64,000 bases of DNA from Pieris napi (GCF_905475465.1 NC_062250.1:10252501-10316500), one strand, 5' to 3'. Shown: positions 37,767 through 50,309, counted from the first letter of the stretch. The notes: generated from the sequence alone by a model not told the origin. A program made the numbers and translations.

Positions 37767-40700
37767 CCTGAATTCACTCAAATGTTTGAAATTGTAAATT
37801 TTATTATGGCCCCCGTACTAAGAAATTTGGTATCGTATATCTTACGCAAGTTAGAGCCATCAGAAGACCTGTTCTTGCGGTTTTGGTGTATAATCGTTCT
37901 TCTCGGAAGCGTCTAATGTTACCGAATCGATTAACGATGTTTACTTTTAGGTGATTAAAGCGATATTAAAATTTCTTGGAATTGAATTAGATTATTTAAC
38001 TGTGAGTTTTTAGCTTGAGCTTTCTAAATTCTATACTGATAAAAATTTATAAGTAAAGGCATAAGCGTTTTAAAATTTTTGGTTCCTGGAGGTTGTTATG
38101 ATAATCGCCCTTCTCACTAGCGACGCGGGGTCTCGCTTTCGTTTCGTGGAAGGTGCAGCGCAACATAAACAGCCTTCGACGCAAACTATCAACTGGTTCG
38201 GGTGATTAGCATTTCCAGAATTGAGAATAAAAACTTGTAATCTACTGTACATAAAGGATGCGGGAATTGTACAAAGCCACGTCTAATCAGCTGAATTTGA
38301 TAACATTATGTCTCGTTTCGTATAAAAAATGAATTATTCCTATTACGAATTGTTTAAATGTGGAAAATTATTAGGATCAAACTTCTAATTACATATTTAG
38401 TTCACGTTTACCGAAGTTCAAAGTAATTAATTATTTCTTAGATCGGCGTCTTATAATTTCAATTTAGGTATTTAATAATTACTTCGCAATTAGGTTTCAA
38501 GAAACCTTTTAGAGATTAATGAAATTGGTTCCACTGTTTAGGAGACACGCGTCGAACCTCACTTTTGCGTTGGAGTTGAATATAGTTATTAATAATTCTT
38601 GTCCTGTTAGTTTTTATGTCACATATGTCTTAGTTTTTATAGTTTTAGGACTGTCAACATGTGTTTGGGATTATGGGTCCCTAAATGGAAAAAAATCGAG
38701 AGAACATTAATAAAGCGTATCTATTAATTATGCATTTCTCCGAATAATTAAAATTGCATATACAGGAATTCTAACACGATTACTTTCAAGTTGCGTAACT
38801 TTTGATGAAATTGTGACGTTCGGCGTTTTCGAAATGCGGCTAATAAAGTTGGAATTGAAAAATCTTGAGAATTGGGGCTTATTTGTAGATAAATCGTTGA
38901 GTGTCGGTCATTTGTATGCGAGGTGCTAAGGCTACAGTTAGTTTCGACGAATGAGCTTACGTGGATTAACTTCACACGATTAAAGAGAGCTTGTTGAATC
39001 GTAGATAACAGAGGTGCTTGGTATAGATTATAGCTTCCACAGATTGCTATTAAATGAGGCATGTCAAATTATAAAATTAAATTATTTGGGTAAGAAGCGA
39101 TGTGATCGAAAAGTATCAGAATGAAGAAATCACTTTGTATAATTTTATCTACATACGTTGAAAATTTATATTAAAATTTATGGTCTTGTAATTGTTAGTA
39201 GATAATCCTTTTAATAATGTTCAAAATTATTCAATTGCTATTGTTATAAAATTAACATATTTTAAAAAAAATTGGCGAATTGAGAATTCGCGAACGGCTG
39301 GTGTTGATTCATGGTCTGCGAAAGTTAAATGTTACGTGAACATAATTATACAATCTTCTGTTGTTTCGTCTAAAACATGAGTCACGTGGCCATTTATATG
39401 TTTGATAATTTCTATTAAGCGATTCTACTGAGCTTTGCCTAATTAAATGTCGATTAATTAATACAACGCACTTCAATCGATTTCAATTATAAGGGCACAT
39501 AACTGTTTTTACATCACCGCATTATTATAAATGATCGCTTTGAATTTTATTACGTAAATGAAAAATCTATTTAAAATTATCCGAATAGACTGTATAAAAA
39601 AGAATCGTACCCATGTTCTAACGAGAATTAAAGTCAAAGACGACAGAAATAGGCATACCCTTGCCACTCAACAAGGAGATTTGTATCTTAAATTATAGAG
39701 ATCTCTAGAATCATATTAAATGTATTAGGTAATAATGTAAAAATATATTTTGTTGGTGACCACTCCAAATACGACCGTAAAGTTTTCTTTTAAATATCTT
39801 ATCTGTGACATGTAATAGTTAATATTCATAACTTTGACAGCTGATAGAATGATAGAATAATCGAATTAATTAATCGTTTCTCACGCGTATAAATGTTTGT
39901 CTATGCCATTGTAACAAGCTTATTGTGTTCGCCAATTATATTGTTATAGATGAATTATTTTGCGCACGCGAATGTGCTTAATAATAAACACATAATTGAG
40001 CAATAGCAATTGACATGTTGACAGTTAGAAAAATTGTCTTTGATGAAGAGTTGTCTTCTTTTTATAGCACGTGTACTTTATCTAATGGAGAGGAGATAAT
40101 GGAGGTATTTGTTAAATGTATGTACTGATAACAATTGAGACAAGGGTTACCGTATGCCTGATAGTCTGAATGTGACTAACGACGAATTCTATTTCTGGGA
40201 CTTTTTGGGGCTTAACGGTAGCCTCTCACATTGTACCTAAATCGTCCATATATCTGTTGATTCCTATAAAATATCTGAATAGTATAAGGCGCTTGCAAAC
40301 ACGCTAAATTATAAAAGATTTGTTACTGTACATAGTATACAGCAGTTGTATGTTTTACTGTATAAACTATTAATGTTAAGTATATAAGTAATTTTAACAA
40401 TTAGCTACTTGCCTTATTTTAGATGTTATTATGTTAAGTTTTGACTGAAGTTTTTAATCTATGTGTTAGATTTACACTGCATTTTAAAGTCGTCAATGAA
40501 TAGTCATTTGTCGTGGTTTAGTGGTAACTAAGTCAATGCCTGCATGTGTCCCGTAATGCTCTTAGTATGACGTATGTTAAATAAATATAAACTCACAATT
40601 TTTTTGCCTGATTTTTTTTCCTCATAGATGCTCGTACTTCAAAACAGGGTGATGTTTACATTGATGATTCAATATTTGCATAAAATTGCATGAAGTGATA

Positions 40701-43084
40701 TATGCCTTGTGTTTTGCAATACGAGCCTAACGTGAATAATTTTCAACACATATTATTATCTCGGTTGTAATTTTTTTATTGAAAGTGCGCTAGTAAGACG
40801 CTACAATTACGTAACAAAACGTCATACTAGGACCTCTATAGATTGTAACATGTTGTTCTGTGGACTATCAAAATATGTAAGACAACGAAGGTTTTATTAG
40901 AATTAAAAATAAAACCACATTTCTGCTTAGCCATCACATTACGCAAGATTGGAAATGATTGACATTTTGGTACTGTACACAAAATTATAATAGCTCAAAT
41001 ATTTTGAATTATTTTTAAAGTTTACTATTGTTAAAGTAACCCGCCTTAAAAGAACAGCTGTGTACGAGTCCATTTTATTTTAGGTGTAATTTTATTGTAA
41101 ATAGCCATTTTTAATCAGTTTTAATGAAGTATATTATATGCATACGATGTTGTATGGATGGATTTTAACTGTTTTATGTATGTACTGTATGGCAAATAAA
41201 ATATTTAAATTTATTCTTGCATTTTATTTATATAGACAAAGAGAATGGGGACTGTGAAAGACTGAACTTGAAACGTCATGTTATGGTCGCAGAAATTATT
41301 AAATGTCATAACCAAAAGACAATATTATTAAGCACGCTTAAAGTTGGCAATACCTTCTATCTGGCAGACTACTCGCCTTATGTAAGTAAAAATACATGTT
41401 TAATGAACATCTTATTCATACAATAGAATTGGTAAGTTTTCTAAGAATACAAATTTCACTTGGAAATTGAACTTGATTGATACTTGAAAAGTGATTGATA
41501 CTTGTGAACCTAATTATTTCAATGAAAATCGCTGATGTTCTGTCCGCTGACAATTGGGATCTCTTGATACTAATATTCTATTCTCTCTTGATAAAGATCT
41601 CGATACTAATATTTTAAATGTATAATGTAAATTAAGAAAGCCGATTAGAATGATTTAAAAATGTACTTGGCAAAAGTTTTTGTGGAAATTAAACAAAAAT
41701 AACTTAATTGTATAATCAACCACGGTCTGCTTCACAAGACATTTTCTTTTGCAAACTAGCGAACTGTGAAATCGACTCCCGATGGGGTCAGGAAAAAATA
41801 TACTCCTCAGTAAAAGACCGGCAACGCACCCACTAAAATAGGTATCCATGGGCTACGATGACTGCCCGTTTTAAGAGGCCCGTTTGGCCATATAAAAAAA
41901 AAGTTTTATAATATTTTTAGTAAAATTTGGCTAAGCTGTAAATAAATAATTAAGTTAGATTCAAAAATATTAGAACATTAACAATTGAAACCGATTTCAA
42001 CACCAAAGACAAAATCATTGACAGCAAAAATAAACAAAAATTATGAAATGTGTAAATATTTATATTATATGCGACTAAGAAAATAAAAATAATATTTATG
42101 ATCGAATGATGTTCCATGGGTTCTATTTTAAGACAGTTAAACATAGAGACAAAGTCTGACTGACTTATTATTTAACGCCATTAAATACAATTCTTGCTGG
42201 AAACGACGCGAAACTTCGGTATAGCTGTCAACACAACCTTAAAAATGGCGCTATAATGGTAAAATCTTTAATATTCTTGATCACTGTGTTTTTGTCCCTA
42301 TCACTCTGGCTGTTACTGGTCTTCCAATTACAATAGGTCCTGATCCACTCAATCGACAGTACCTTAATATATGAAAATGGAAAAGTAACTTTAAAGATTT
42401 TATGGCGCCAAGCAAATGTTATTCTGTATCTATCATCTATCGTAAACACGATATTCGCGGTCAGCGACATCTTCATTCATAGTAAAAGCTTTGTGTAGCT
42501 TATCAAATGATAAAGATTAGTATATCTTATTCATAGTGTTTGTAGCAATAAGGCCACAGCTTTTTTAACACTAAATTAATATAGATTATATAACTATGGC
42601 AATAAAATAGCGAACATTAATCTTTGATTTGTTTATGTACAACATTACATTGTTTTACATTTATTTATGTAATTTCATATTTAAAATAACAATTCTATTA
42701 ATTATTGCTTTTGTGTGACAGTCGAAACCAATTTTTCTATCCACCGTCGACTTATATTACAATAAAAATATACTTAAAATAATATAAAATCTGAAATTTA
42801 TAATCTTTTAGGCATTAATAACAGTTTTAATTAATTACCACGTATATTTTCGATTGGATGTGTATTTAATTGAATAGATTATAATCAATCACGAATAAAT
42901 TAACGATTTCCATGAAATAGAGAACCATTTATTTTTGTTTAGATTGAAAAACGATAATATTATTTAAATCTGTAATTTAATATTATAATTAACACTTATT
43001 ATAATTTTTATTCACGGAATCGGCCTCTATGGAATTATCTATGATGAAACTTGTCATGCTAAGTTTTGTATCGCCTTTACCGTG
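37767..43084. other. Intergenic, no gene seen
   Basis: After the WASH poly(A) signal only the LINE-like tail at 41720-41905 is recognisable. The 104-codon minus frame at 38748-39062 has no family resemblance or splice context. Confidence 0.5.
41720..41905 (+). mobile_element. LINE-like 3' tail, related to family B
   Basis: aaagaccggcaacgcaccca, ggtatccatgggctac and gcccgttttaagaggcccgt plus an A-run resemble another lepidopteran LINE tail. Weakly diagnostic. Confidence 0.45.
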
Positions 43085-43260
43085 TTATAACGGAGGCATA
43101 GAAAGCAACGCGTTTCGGGTGTAGTGTCCCAGAATAACGCTCGTTTCTCAGTATAACTGAGTGGAGTATTTCGGAATCGGAAATAAGTATTCCGGGAAAT
43201 TGTTGGCCTCAGCGCGTGCGCCGCGCCGCACTCAGTGCATTGTCGAGGGCGTCAAATGTT
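43085..43260. other. CpG-rich patch in AT-rich intergenic DNA
   Basis: Contains gcgcgtgcgccgcgccgcac and a TCAGT initiator-like pentamer. It lies 2.2 kb upstream of the WDR13 ATG. Could be a promoter or 5' exon, or a relic; no DPE-like match was seen. Confidence 0.3.
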
Positions 43261-45217
43261 TATTATATAACGCTTATATCAGTAACTTTTGAATTAAAGC
43301 GCCAAACCCTATATGAATGTAAGCTAAATAAACATTTATAGATAATATTATCTAAGCCTGATGTCAAGCGTCTCACATCAGATCAGACAAATAATACAGG
43401 CTAATTAAGTTGTATACTCATAATCAGCAGAATTTTCCAAATTTCGTATGAAAAACCAATCTAGGAGTTCAGGCCCCTCTCATTTGAATTCTTCGCTAAT
43501 TTAACAGGATAAACACTACTTATCAAGAGCTTGACTATTCGGTAGTGAGCTTAATTAAAAAAACAACATTGTTAAATGCCTATATATGATACCTAATTAG
43601 CTGTTTTATTGGTAATTTTATAATTTCTATTTTTAACATTTTTGTAACATTTATGTTGTTGTATTTATTATGAGCATAATTTCATAAAAAATTGCTTATA
43701 ATATATACTTTAGATTTAGCATTATGTATGATGTGGTGAACTTTAATAAATAAATATATTATATTTGTGTTCTGTATGAATTGAAAGAAAAGTGAATATA
43801 AAAACAACAATATTAATATAATCATGATATATGATACGGACACATCATTCACGCAAGCTGAAATTATTAATTATGAGTATGGATGAAAAGTATTAATAAG
43901 GAGAACAAAAATGTTCAATCATGCAATCAATCATTTTAACCCCTAATAGCTTTGATTTGAATTGTAACGAAATATTAGGTACGTAACAAGCAAATTGAAA
44001 ATTGAAAGTTGCAAGCATTATTAGAATTTATACTATATTATCATTATTAAAAGTTACTTATTATTGACACTTAGTACAAAAATGATCTTAATTAAATTGT
44101 TTAAAATTTGTATTTGACTTGCCGATGGAAGATTAAAAATTTACGAAAACAAGTTTTCCTTAACTATGACTAATATATAGAACATTATTGTAATGAATTA
44201 CTAAGAAATTATATACTAATAAGTAGGTTTATACAAATATTATATGTTTAAATAAATAACACAATTTTTAAAGTGAATTTAACAAGAGTCAATCTTTGAT
44301 ATATTAATGGTGAAATATGTATATCTATAAATTCGATTACATTTGATTCTTTGGTCAGATATATTTTCTTCAATAACTAAAATATCGGCTACAAATGTTT
44401 AATTAAACTACCTTTTCAATAAGACGTACATATTCAATTTTGTTCGCGACGCAATATATGTTTATGATATTAATAATCATTTTATGAGTTTCTTATTCTT
44501 GCATTGAAATAAAATTTAATTTGTAATATATTGCCATTGGATTAAAGTACGAGCCTTGAGCACAAGATGAATTATTTTTCTAGGAACGCGAAGGAAAATG
44601 AAAATGTAGTTTGTATTATAAAGTGCAGCAAAAGATTAATGATAATTTTTGATTAATAATGCCTGTCACGTGAAGTAATTTATTACCGGGAAATTGTAGT
44701 GGACACAACCTACATTTAGTGCTAGATAACTATCTATTAGGTATTTGAAGTTAATTTTTAACAATTGTAGGTAGATAGTAATATTGTCCTTAATTGTGAA
44801 TACCCGGGTAAAATATTTAAATTAATATTACATAAACATAATAACTTTTATATTTTTTCTCGCATATTATCGATAGTATTAATACCGGTTGTACGTCATA
44901 TAATATTACATTATAAATTCGTTTTATTTCACCGTGACGTTCAGTATTCAAATAAATATTTTCATGTCACCTACATTTAATTCGATTGTAAGCCGTTAAT
45001 GTTATTATTATTTTCATGAAGATATCGACAATTTTACCTAAAACTTGAATAACTATGGCAGCCAATACTTAATAACAAACAACTTAAATAATTAATGAAA
45101 GTTTGATTAATAACAATTTCAGATCTATCTATCAATCGTAATTATTTAAATATTTGGCTGCGATACGTATATGAATCGCTTATCGCGCCATTATATTTCA
45201 GTGTCAAATGATTTGGT
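43261..45217. other. Intergenic, no gene seen
   Basis: Very AT-rich; no frame or repeat recognised. May contain WDR13 regulatory sequence. Confidence 0.45.
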
Positions 45218-45400
45218 ATGATTTGGTATTGTCAGACTAGTCATTTGTCATTTATCACGGATCTTATCAATTTAAACAAATCCGATGATCCTTATGTCAG
45301 GCGAAATGTTTTTGTTTTCATTTTTGTAAATCAAGATTTAGTACGAATAAAGGGGGTTTGTTTAAATCTTAATGATCCGCTTTTATTCAAATATTTATAA
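45218..45400 (+). other. Possible upstream ORF in the WDR13 leader
   Basis: A 60-codon ORF stops at 45398-45400, 3 nt before the WDR13 ATG. The product resembles nothing I know. It matters only if the transcript starts upstream of 45218; a TCAGTG initiator-like site is at about 45198-45203. Confidence 0.3.
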
Positions 45401-45403
45401 GTA

Positions 45404-45485
45404 ATGGCAGCGGCATTTCAACAACAAATATTTGCTTTGGATGCTCGTTTTAATGCATATAGAGCTCCAGGAAATCCTAATTTCA
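45404..45485 (+). CDS. WDR13: WDR13 coding exon 1
   Basis: ATG at 45404; 27 codons plus one base, donor gtaagt. Encodes the family N-terminal LDARFNAYR motif. Confidence 0.9.
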
Positions 45486-48400
45486 GTAAGTTGCATTTTG
45501 TAAATATATCTTATTAAGACTTCATTTAGTAATAACATTAATAATTACTTACAGAAACGCTTTACATTCGCCGGAGAAGTCAGCTTTTAAGAGAAAACGC
45601 TAAGTTTAAGGTTTGCTTGTCAAAAATATAACATGAATATTTTATGTTTAAGTGATTTCAATTGTGCAAATACATTATTTACAGGATATTGAAACAATAA
45701 AAAAGTATATTCATATTAGGAGTCAGCTTCTTCAACGTAGATATGGAGTGCAGGACAACATATCCATAAGCTCATCATCATCTCGGCAACGATCCAGTAG
45801 TAAGGTAAAGAACTTAGTATTTTACATTTTGGTTTCTAGTTAATTTTGAAGATGTCACAAGCGGCATATGAATCTTGTTGGTCAACATGATTTAAAAAGG
45901 AATTCAACTTTTTATTTTATGTTGTAGTTTATGTAATTTGTGCCCTTGTAAAAATTACTGTTATTAACGAGAAAAATATATTATATTGTTTTAATAGGCA
46001 AGCTTGGCAATAGATGAAAGCATCACTATAAATGCAAAGAAGAAGAATGATCTGACTATATCAGAAAATTATGCTTTTTCTGGAGTTCACCATATATTTG
46101 ATCAGGTATGGCTATTATTCCCAATCCAATCTATTAAGAAAGTAACTTTTGTGTGTAAATTTAAGAAATTTTTCCTGTTTGGTGGTTATGAATATTGTAA
46201 AAAGAAATTTATGGGGTTGCCTAATTCTAACCAAATCAATTCTACATTCCAGCATTCAGAGCAAGTGAGCATTGTTAAGTTTGCAAACAATGACCGCTCA
46301 AAGCTGTGTTGTGCTTCACATGATGGTACTGTGTCAGTGTGTGACGTCACTGCATCTCCACCTAGGGTAGCCTTCATACTGGAGGGACACTCCAAGGCTG
46401 TCACAGGTAGTGTTAATATTTATTTATTTAAATATAAAATAAGTGGACTTTAAATATCTTACATTATTTTAAATAAATAATTCATTCAAAATATTGTTTC
46501 AAAAAACTATAGATTGCCAAGGTTGGTATTGTTACACATTTTTAATGAATTTTTATACTTATGAGATTAGAAAGTAGTCCTATTTTTAATACCTCTATAA
46601 AATGGAATACATGACAATTTAAAAGTTGACTTGACAATTTCAGGATGTGATTGGTCGGCTTCAAATGATTTGCTGGTAACATGTGGTGCAGATGGGGTTC
46701 TAGTCCTTTGGGACATCCCTCGGCGTCGACAACTCAGGTCTGTAAGGGACCAACTTCAATCTCCATTACTTTGCTGTGTGTTTCAGCCTGTTAATAATAA
46801 CATGGTGATTGTATCCTTTATTTAGAATGATATTTAATATATCCATATACTATATTTCCTTAAACAAATAAGCAACTCGCCTTGGTTCATAAGAAACGCC
46901 GAAGTATATGAACACCTGGGCATACCTACAGTCAAGGAGGAAATAAAAGTATACGCTCAGAAGTACAAGACTAGGCTGGATAATTATCCTAAACATTTAG
47001 CTGTTCAAATCACCCTACCGGAGTATATAAACCGACTCAACGACGAACCCTGGACCTCAGCAGCATTGACTGAGCTAATATTATTATGGTAGATATTCCT
47101 AATGAGGATTATCTCCACCCGCAAATCATCCTACAACTCATCTGCTCATAGTCAGAAGACTGATTGCATGATGCGCTCTATAAAAAAAAAAACTATATAT
47201 ACTCTCCCCAAACTTTTTAATGATGATATAGTTTTTTATTATGGTATAAAAATTACTCTTAAATCTAGAAGATCACATATAAATTTCAATAATTATCATT
47301 ATTATTCCGTGTAAACTTTTATTTTATTTTAAATTTTTTTTTATTATTTTTTTTTTTAAATTGAATGAAAGAAATAAGTTTCCTTAAAAGAAGCCACAGG
47401 CAGGCAACGCTCGAGGCATGGTAGAAGTTCTTAATGTGTCCACTGGAATATATCCTCGAGGTAAATAATATTTTTGTTTTAATTATTAACACTGTTTGTT
47501 AATTACTTTATTTCTCTGCACTTATACATGTGGTCTCTGCGAGAAATTTCATACTATATTTAAAATAAAGACTAATAACGCAGAAGTATTATTTTCCATA
47601 TAAATAATTGATTAGTATTATGAATCTAGAAAGCAGTGGCAGTTGAAATATTATAAATACGTAGAATTATTAATGAAAACTTCGGAATGTTTTGAAACTA
47701 TCTTTTGAAATAGAGCAGTGTGTGACTCTCTTCCTTGAGGTCGTAGATCGATACCCGGCGGTGCACCAATGGACTTACTGTCTATGTGCGCTTTTAGCAT
47801 TCGTTCGAAAGCTTAAGGGAACCGGCTTGCCTTAGACTCAAAAATACGATGGCGTGTGTCAGGCACATAATTAAGGCCAGACCATAAAAGTGTTTTTTTT
47901 TTCAAAATGTCCTGTTTATGATGTGCAGGAGGCAGCAGTATTTTGGGCGGTCAAGTGACATCAATTGCGTGTGAGTCTAGTGGAAGGATGTTTTGGGCAG
48001 CAAATGATAAGGTATACTTTATATGGTCTTTTGTATGTTTTGTTAAATTCTCTAATACATCAAGCCGTAGATTGTTATAATATAGCCTTCCTCAATAAAT
48101 TGTATATTCAGATAGTTCAAGCGAACAGAGGGAAACTCTCAAAAGATAATAATTTCCCCATTCTCAATATTTTTCATTGACCTTCTGTTCCTATTGCTTC
48201 TTGCCTTCCATGTTATTTTCTGAATTCGTGAAATAATTTTACGAACAAAAACCAAATGTTCCTTTTAAATATCAGAAGATAAGTTGTGTTGGTACAGTCG
48301 ACTCTCGATAATTTGACTCGTTAATTTGAATGTTTTTCTAGTCCCTTGAAAAAATTTAATAAAATCAATGTTAATTAGTTCCCTCGGTAATTTGTAGTTA

Positions 48401-50036
48401 AAGGAATAGTGTCTTGCTCACCATCATGCGATAATTTGAAGTCCAGGCTCTTTATAATATGAATTATTTATCATGCACCTGTCATATGTATTGTATTTAA
48501 TTGTTAATACATCATAATAAAATAGAAATCACGAATTTTCATCAATCTCTTATTTATTTGAGTCCCCCTCATGGTTATTTAAAGGCTTGTTATTTTGAAC
48601 TCTTGGTAATTTGAGTGAGAAAAATTATCAAGAATCGACTTTAATACATAAATATTAAATAATTATTTTTAATACCAATAATGTTTCATTTTATAATTAA
48701 TTTTTCGAGTTTAATGTCGTTTTTATATAGGGTGTGATAGTTAGCTATCTAATGTCGGGTGCTGGTGGGTCTTTGAGCAAATTGCGTCGATGCTGCGTCG
48801 GAGGCGCCGTCTCTTGCTTAAGCTGGAGCCCTTGGCTTGCCAGACACCCCGCCTTATTGGTCAGCGCAGCTGATGATTCGCTACTATTGTTTAGGTACTA
48901 AGATCCAGTTTTTTAACTGACTTTTAATGTAATAGATTAAAAGACATATTTTATGACTCCCGTATTTCCGTTCATACAGAAAGGTTTTAATTTGAACGTT
49001 ATTTAATTTTTGGTTGGGAAGTATCAAGTAATACAATTTTACAAGATTGAAGAGTTTTTGAACATTAAATCAATTTTTTCAAGAAATTGCGCTTAAATTT
49101 GTAAAAAAAAAAATACCGAGTTCGAGTAATACCTAAAATTTAAATGTTTTTTTTTTTAAATATTTTTTTTGGTAGAACAGGCAGGGCAGGATGCTCACCT
49201 GACGTTAAGTGATACCGCCCCGCCGCCTATGGACATTCGCATTGCCAAAGTGCTCGCGTGTGTGTTGACGGCCTAAAACCGTAAATAACATGTCGTTATT
49301 GTACTAGGATATCAGACCGTGAGGGCAGTCTGTCGCTAAAGAAGCGATACGATATAGCGCACCGTTCTCATGGCGTACAATCAACTTTCTGCCCAATAAT
49401 GTCGTTCCGTCGCGGGGTTTGCGTCGTTTCGGGGGCGGAGGACGCCTGTGTCTATTTCCTTGACATCGAAGGACACGCCGAACAGCCCGTTGTTAATAAA
49501 TTGCAAGGTAATTTAAAAAAATTTAAACCCATATTTTACATTGTTGCTATAAATTCGTTGTTTTTTGAGCTATTGTGTTTTATTCTATGCCTTTTTTAGC
49601 TAGTAGATATTTATGTTTTTTTGTTTATTCACTTTTTTTAACGAAGTTTTGTTCTTCCTTCTTTCAACGGATTTTTTTTAAAAAAGAACAAAAGTGCTTT
49701 CTTTTTTTAACGGCCGTTTGCTTTTTTTGTTTTTTTTTAACGGCCGGAAAAAACCCGAAGGAGGTTATTGATACGACGTGTATTTTCTCTGATTCTCTAT
49801 GGCTCATTGCCATTTGGTAATGAAACAATAGCTTTTATTTGTGATCCCATACTTCTGTCGCTGTAGAATAAATTTTTATGGAATTAAACTACTAATTATT
49901 CTCTATATATAATAAAATATTATATATTTTTGCAGGTCACGCGCACCCAGTTCTAGGTGTAAGTTTTAGTTATGACGAAAGTTTGTTAGCGACTAGTGAT
50001 GTATCGGGACTGGTCATCATCTGGCGGCGGAGCTGA
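45404..50036 (+). CDS. WDR13: WD repeat-containing protein 13 (WDR13), complete, 11 coding exons
   Basis: Exons 45404-45485, 45555-45610, 45685-45804, 45998-46105, 46253-46406, 46644-46810, 47400-47460, 47929-48011, 48731-48894, 49308-49507 and 49936-50036 splice in phase to 432 codons including TGA (431 residues; the vertebrate protein is about 485). Recognised landmarks in WDR13 order: AAAFQQQIFALDARFNAYR at the N-terminus, YIRRRSQLLRENAK, LTISENYAFSGVHHIFDQ, then propeller blades with GHSKAVTG, WSASNDLL, FQPVNNNM, CPIMSFRRGVCVVSG, VVNKLQGHAHPVL and a final SGLVIIWRRS. WDR13 is a nuclear WD40 scaffold reported to associate with chromatin and histone-deacetylase complexes in vertebrates; it has no catalytic centre. 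The start ATG matches the family N-terminus. A 60-codon ORF in the putative leader stops 3 nt before it. Introns hold a Jockey-like fragment, a SINE, a pogo-like MITE and a LINE tail. Confidence 0.93.
45555..45610 (+). CDS. WDR13: WDR13 coding exon 2
   Basis: Acceptor ttacttacag, donor gtttgc. Encodes YIRRRSQLLRENAK, very close to the vertebrate protein. Confidence 0.9.
45685..45804 (+). CDS. WDR13: WDR13 coding exon 3
   Basis: 40 codons in phase 0, acceptor tttacag, donor gtaaag. Encodes IRSQLLQRRYG followed by a serine-rich linker. Confidence 0.88.
45998..46105 (+). CDS. WDR13: WDR13 coding exon 4
   Basis: 36 codons, acceptor ttaatag, donor gtatgg. Contains SENYAFSGVHHIFDQ, the conserved entry to the propeller. 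Confidence 0.9.
46253..46406 (+). CDS. WDR13: WDR13 coding exon 5
   Basis: Acceptor cattccag, donor gtagtg. First WD blade: VKFANNDRSKLCCASHDGTV and LEGHSKAVTG. Confidence 0.9.
46644..46810 (+). CDS. WDR13: WDR13 coding exon 6
   Basis: Acceptor atttcag. Of two in-frame donors, gtgatt at 46805 and gtatcc at 46811, I chose the second because NNNMVI then joins AGNA at the same length as NNNLTVVGNA in the vertebrate protein. Confidence 0.85.
46870..47092 (+). mobile_element. Jockey-like LINE fragment in WDR13 intron 6
   Basis: Frame reads SPWFIRNAEVYEHLGIPTVK, EEIKVYAQKYKTRLDNYPKH and LAVQITLP, the typical Jockey-clade ORF2 C-terminus. Truncated at both ends. Confidence 0.85.
47400..47460 (+). 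CDS. WDR13: WDR13 coding exon 7
   Basis: Acceptor agccacag, donor gtaaat; 20 codons plus one base encoding AGNARGMVEVLNVSTG. Confidence 0.87.
47713..47885 (+). mobile_element. tRNA-derived SINE (family S) in WDR13 intron 7
   Basis: gagcagtgtgtgactctctt, gtgcaccaatggacttactg and gatggcgtgtgtcaggcaca. Box A region deleted; ends about 45 bp before exon 8. Confidence 0.8.
47929..48011 (+). CDS. WDR13: WDR13 coding exon 8
   Basis: Acceptor gtgcag, donor gtatac. Encodes GGSSILGGQVTSIACES and MFWAANDK. Confidence 0.87.
48295..48641. mobile_element. pogo/Tigger-like MITE in WDR13 intron 8
   Basis: TIRs CAGTCGACTCTCGATAATTT and (complement) AAGTCGATTCTTGATAATTT, flanked by TA on both sides. Interior 347 bp total, without an ORF; several aatttga motifs inside. 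Confidence 0.7.
48731..48894 (+). CDS. WDR13: WDR13 coding exon 9
   Basis: Acceptor tttatatag, donor gtacta. Encodes a blade ending ALLVSAADDSLLLFR; the phase-2 end matches exon 10. Confidence 0.87.
49165..49273 (-). mobile_element. LINE tail, family B, in WDR13 intron 9
   Basis: gaacaggcagggcaggatgc, tcacctgacgttaagtgata and ttgccaaagtgctcgcg on the minus strand. It ends about 35 bp before exon 10. Confidence 0.75.
49308..49507 (+). CDS. WDR13: WDR13 coding exon 10
   Basis: Acceptor gtactag, donor gtaatt. Contains CPIMSFRRGVCVVSGAEDAC and VVNKLQG. A minus-strand LINE tail ends only about 35 bp upstream of the acceptor. Confidence 0.9.
49936..50036 (+). CDS. WDR13: WDR13 coding exon 11 (terminal)
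   Basis: Acceptor tttttgcag; 32 codons after the split Gly, then TGA. Ends SGLVIIWRRS, as in the family C-terminus. Confidence 0.9.
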
Positions 50037-50309
50037 CAACCGCATACACGATGTGATGCCTCTGAACTGTGATTTAATTAATATATCTTTATTTAAACCA
50101 TTTTTGACTTCTATAAAGAGTTTGTCTATCGCAAAACTAAAATTTGTTTTTTTTAAATATTATTACTTATTTATAGTAGATTCGTAGAAATGTTATTTTT
50201 CTTTTGTTGATTTTAGATAACACCCAATGTTTTGAGTGATAATTGTTTTTTTTAGAATATTGAAAACTGACAATCTACTGTAACTAAAGTGATTAAACTG
50301 AAATATAGT

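Noticed and set aside
38748..39062. 104-codon minus-strand ORF in the WASH-WDR13 intergenic region
   Set aside because: No recognisable motif, no plausible splice partners, AT-driven composition.
46004..46453. 149-codon plus-strand ORF
   Set aside because: It is WDR13 exons 4 and 5 read through an in-frame intron; the splice sites and family alignment exclude the middle part.
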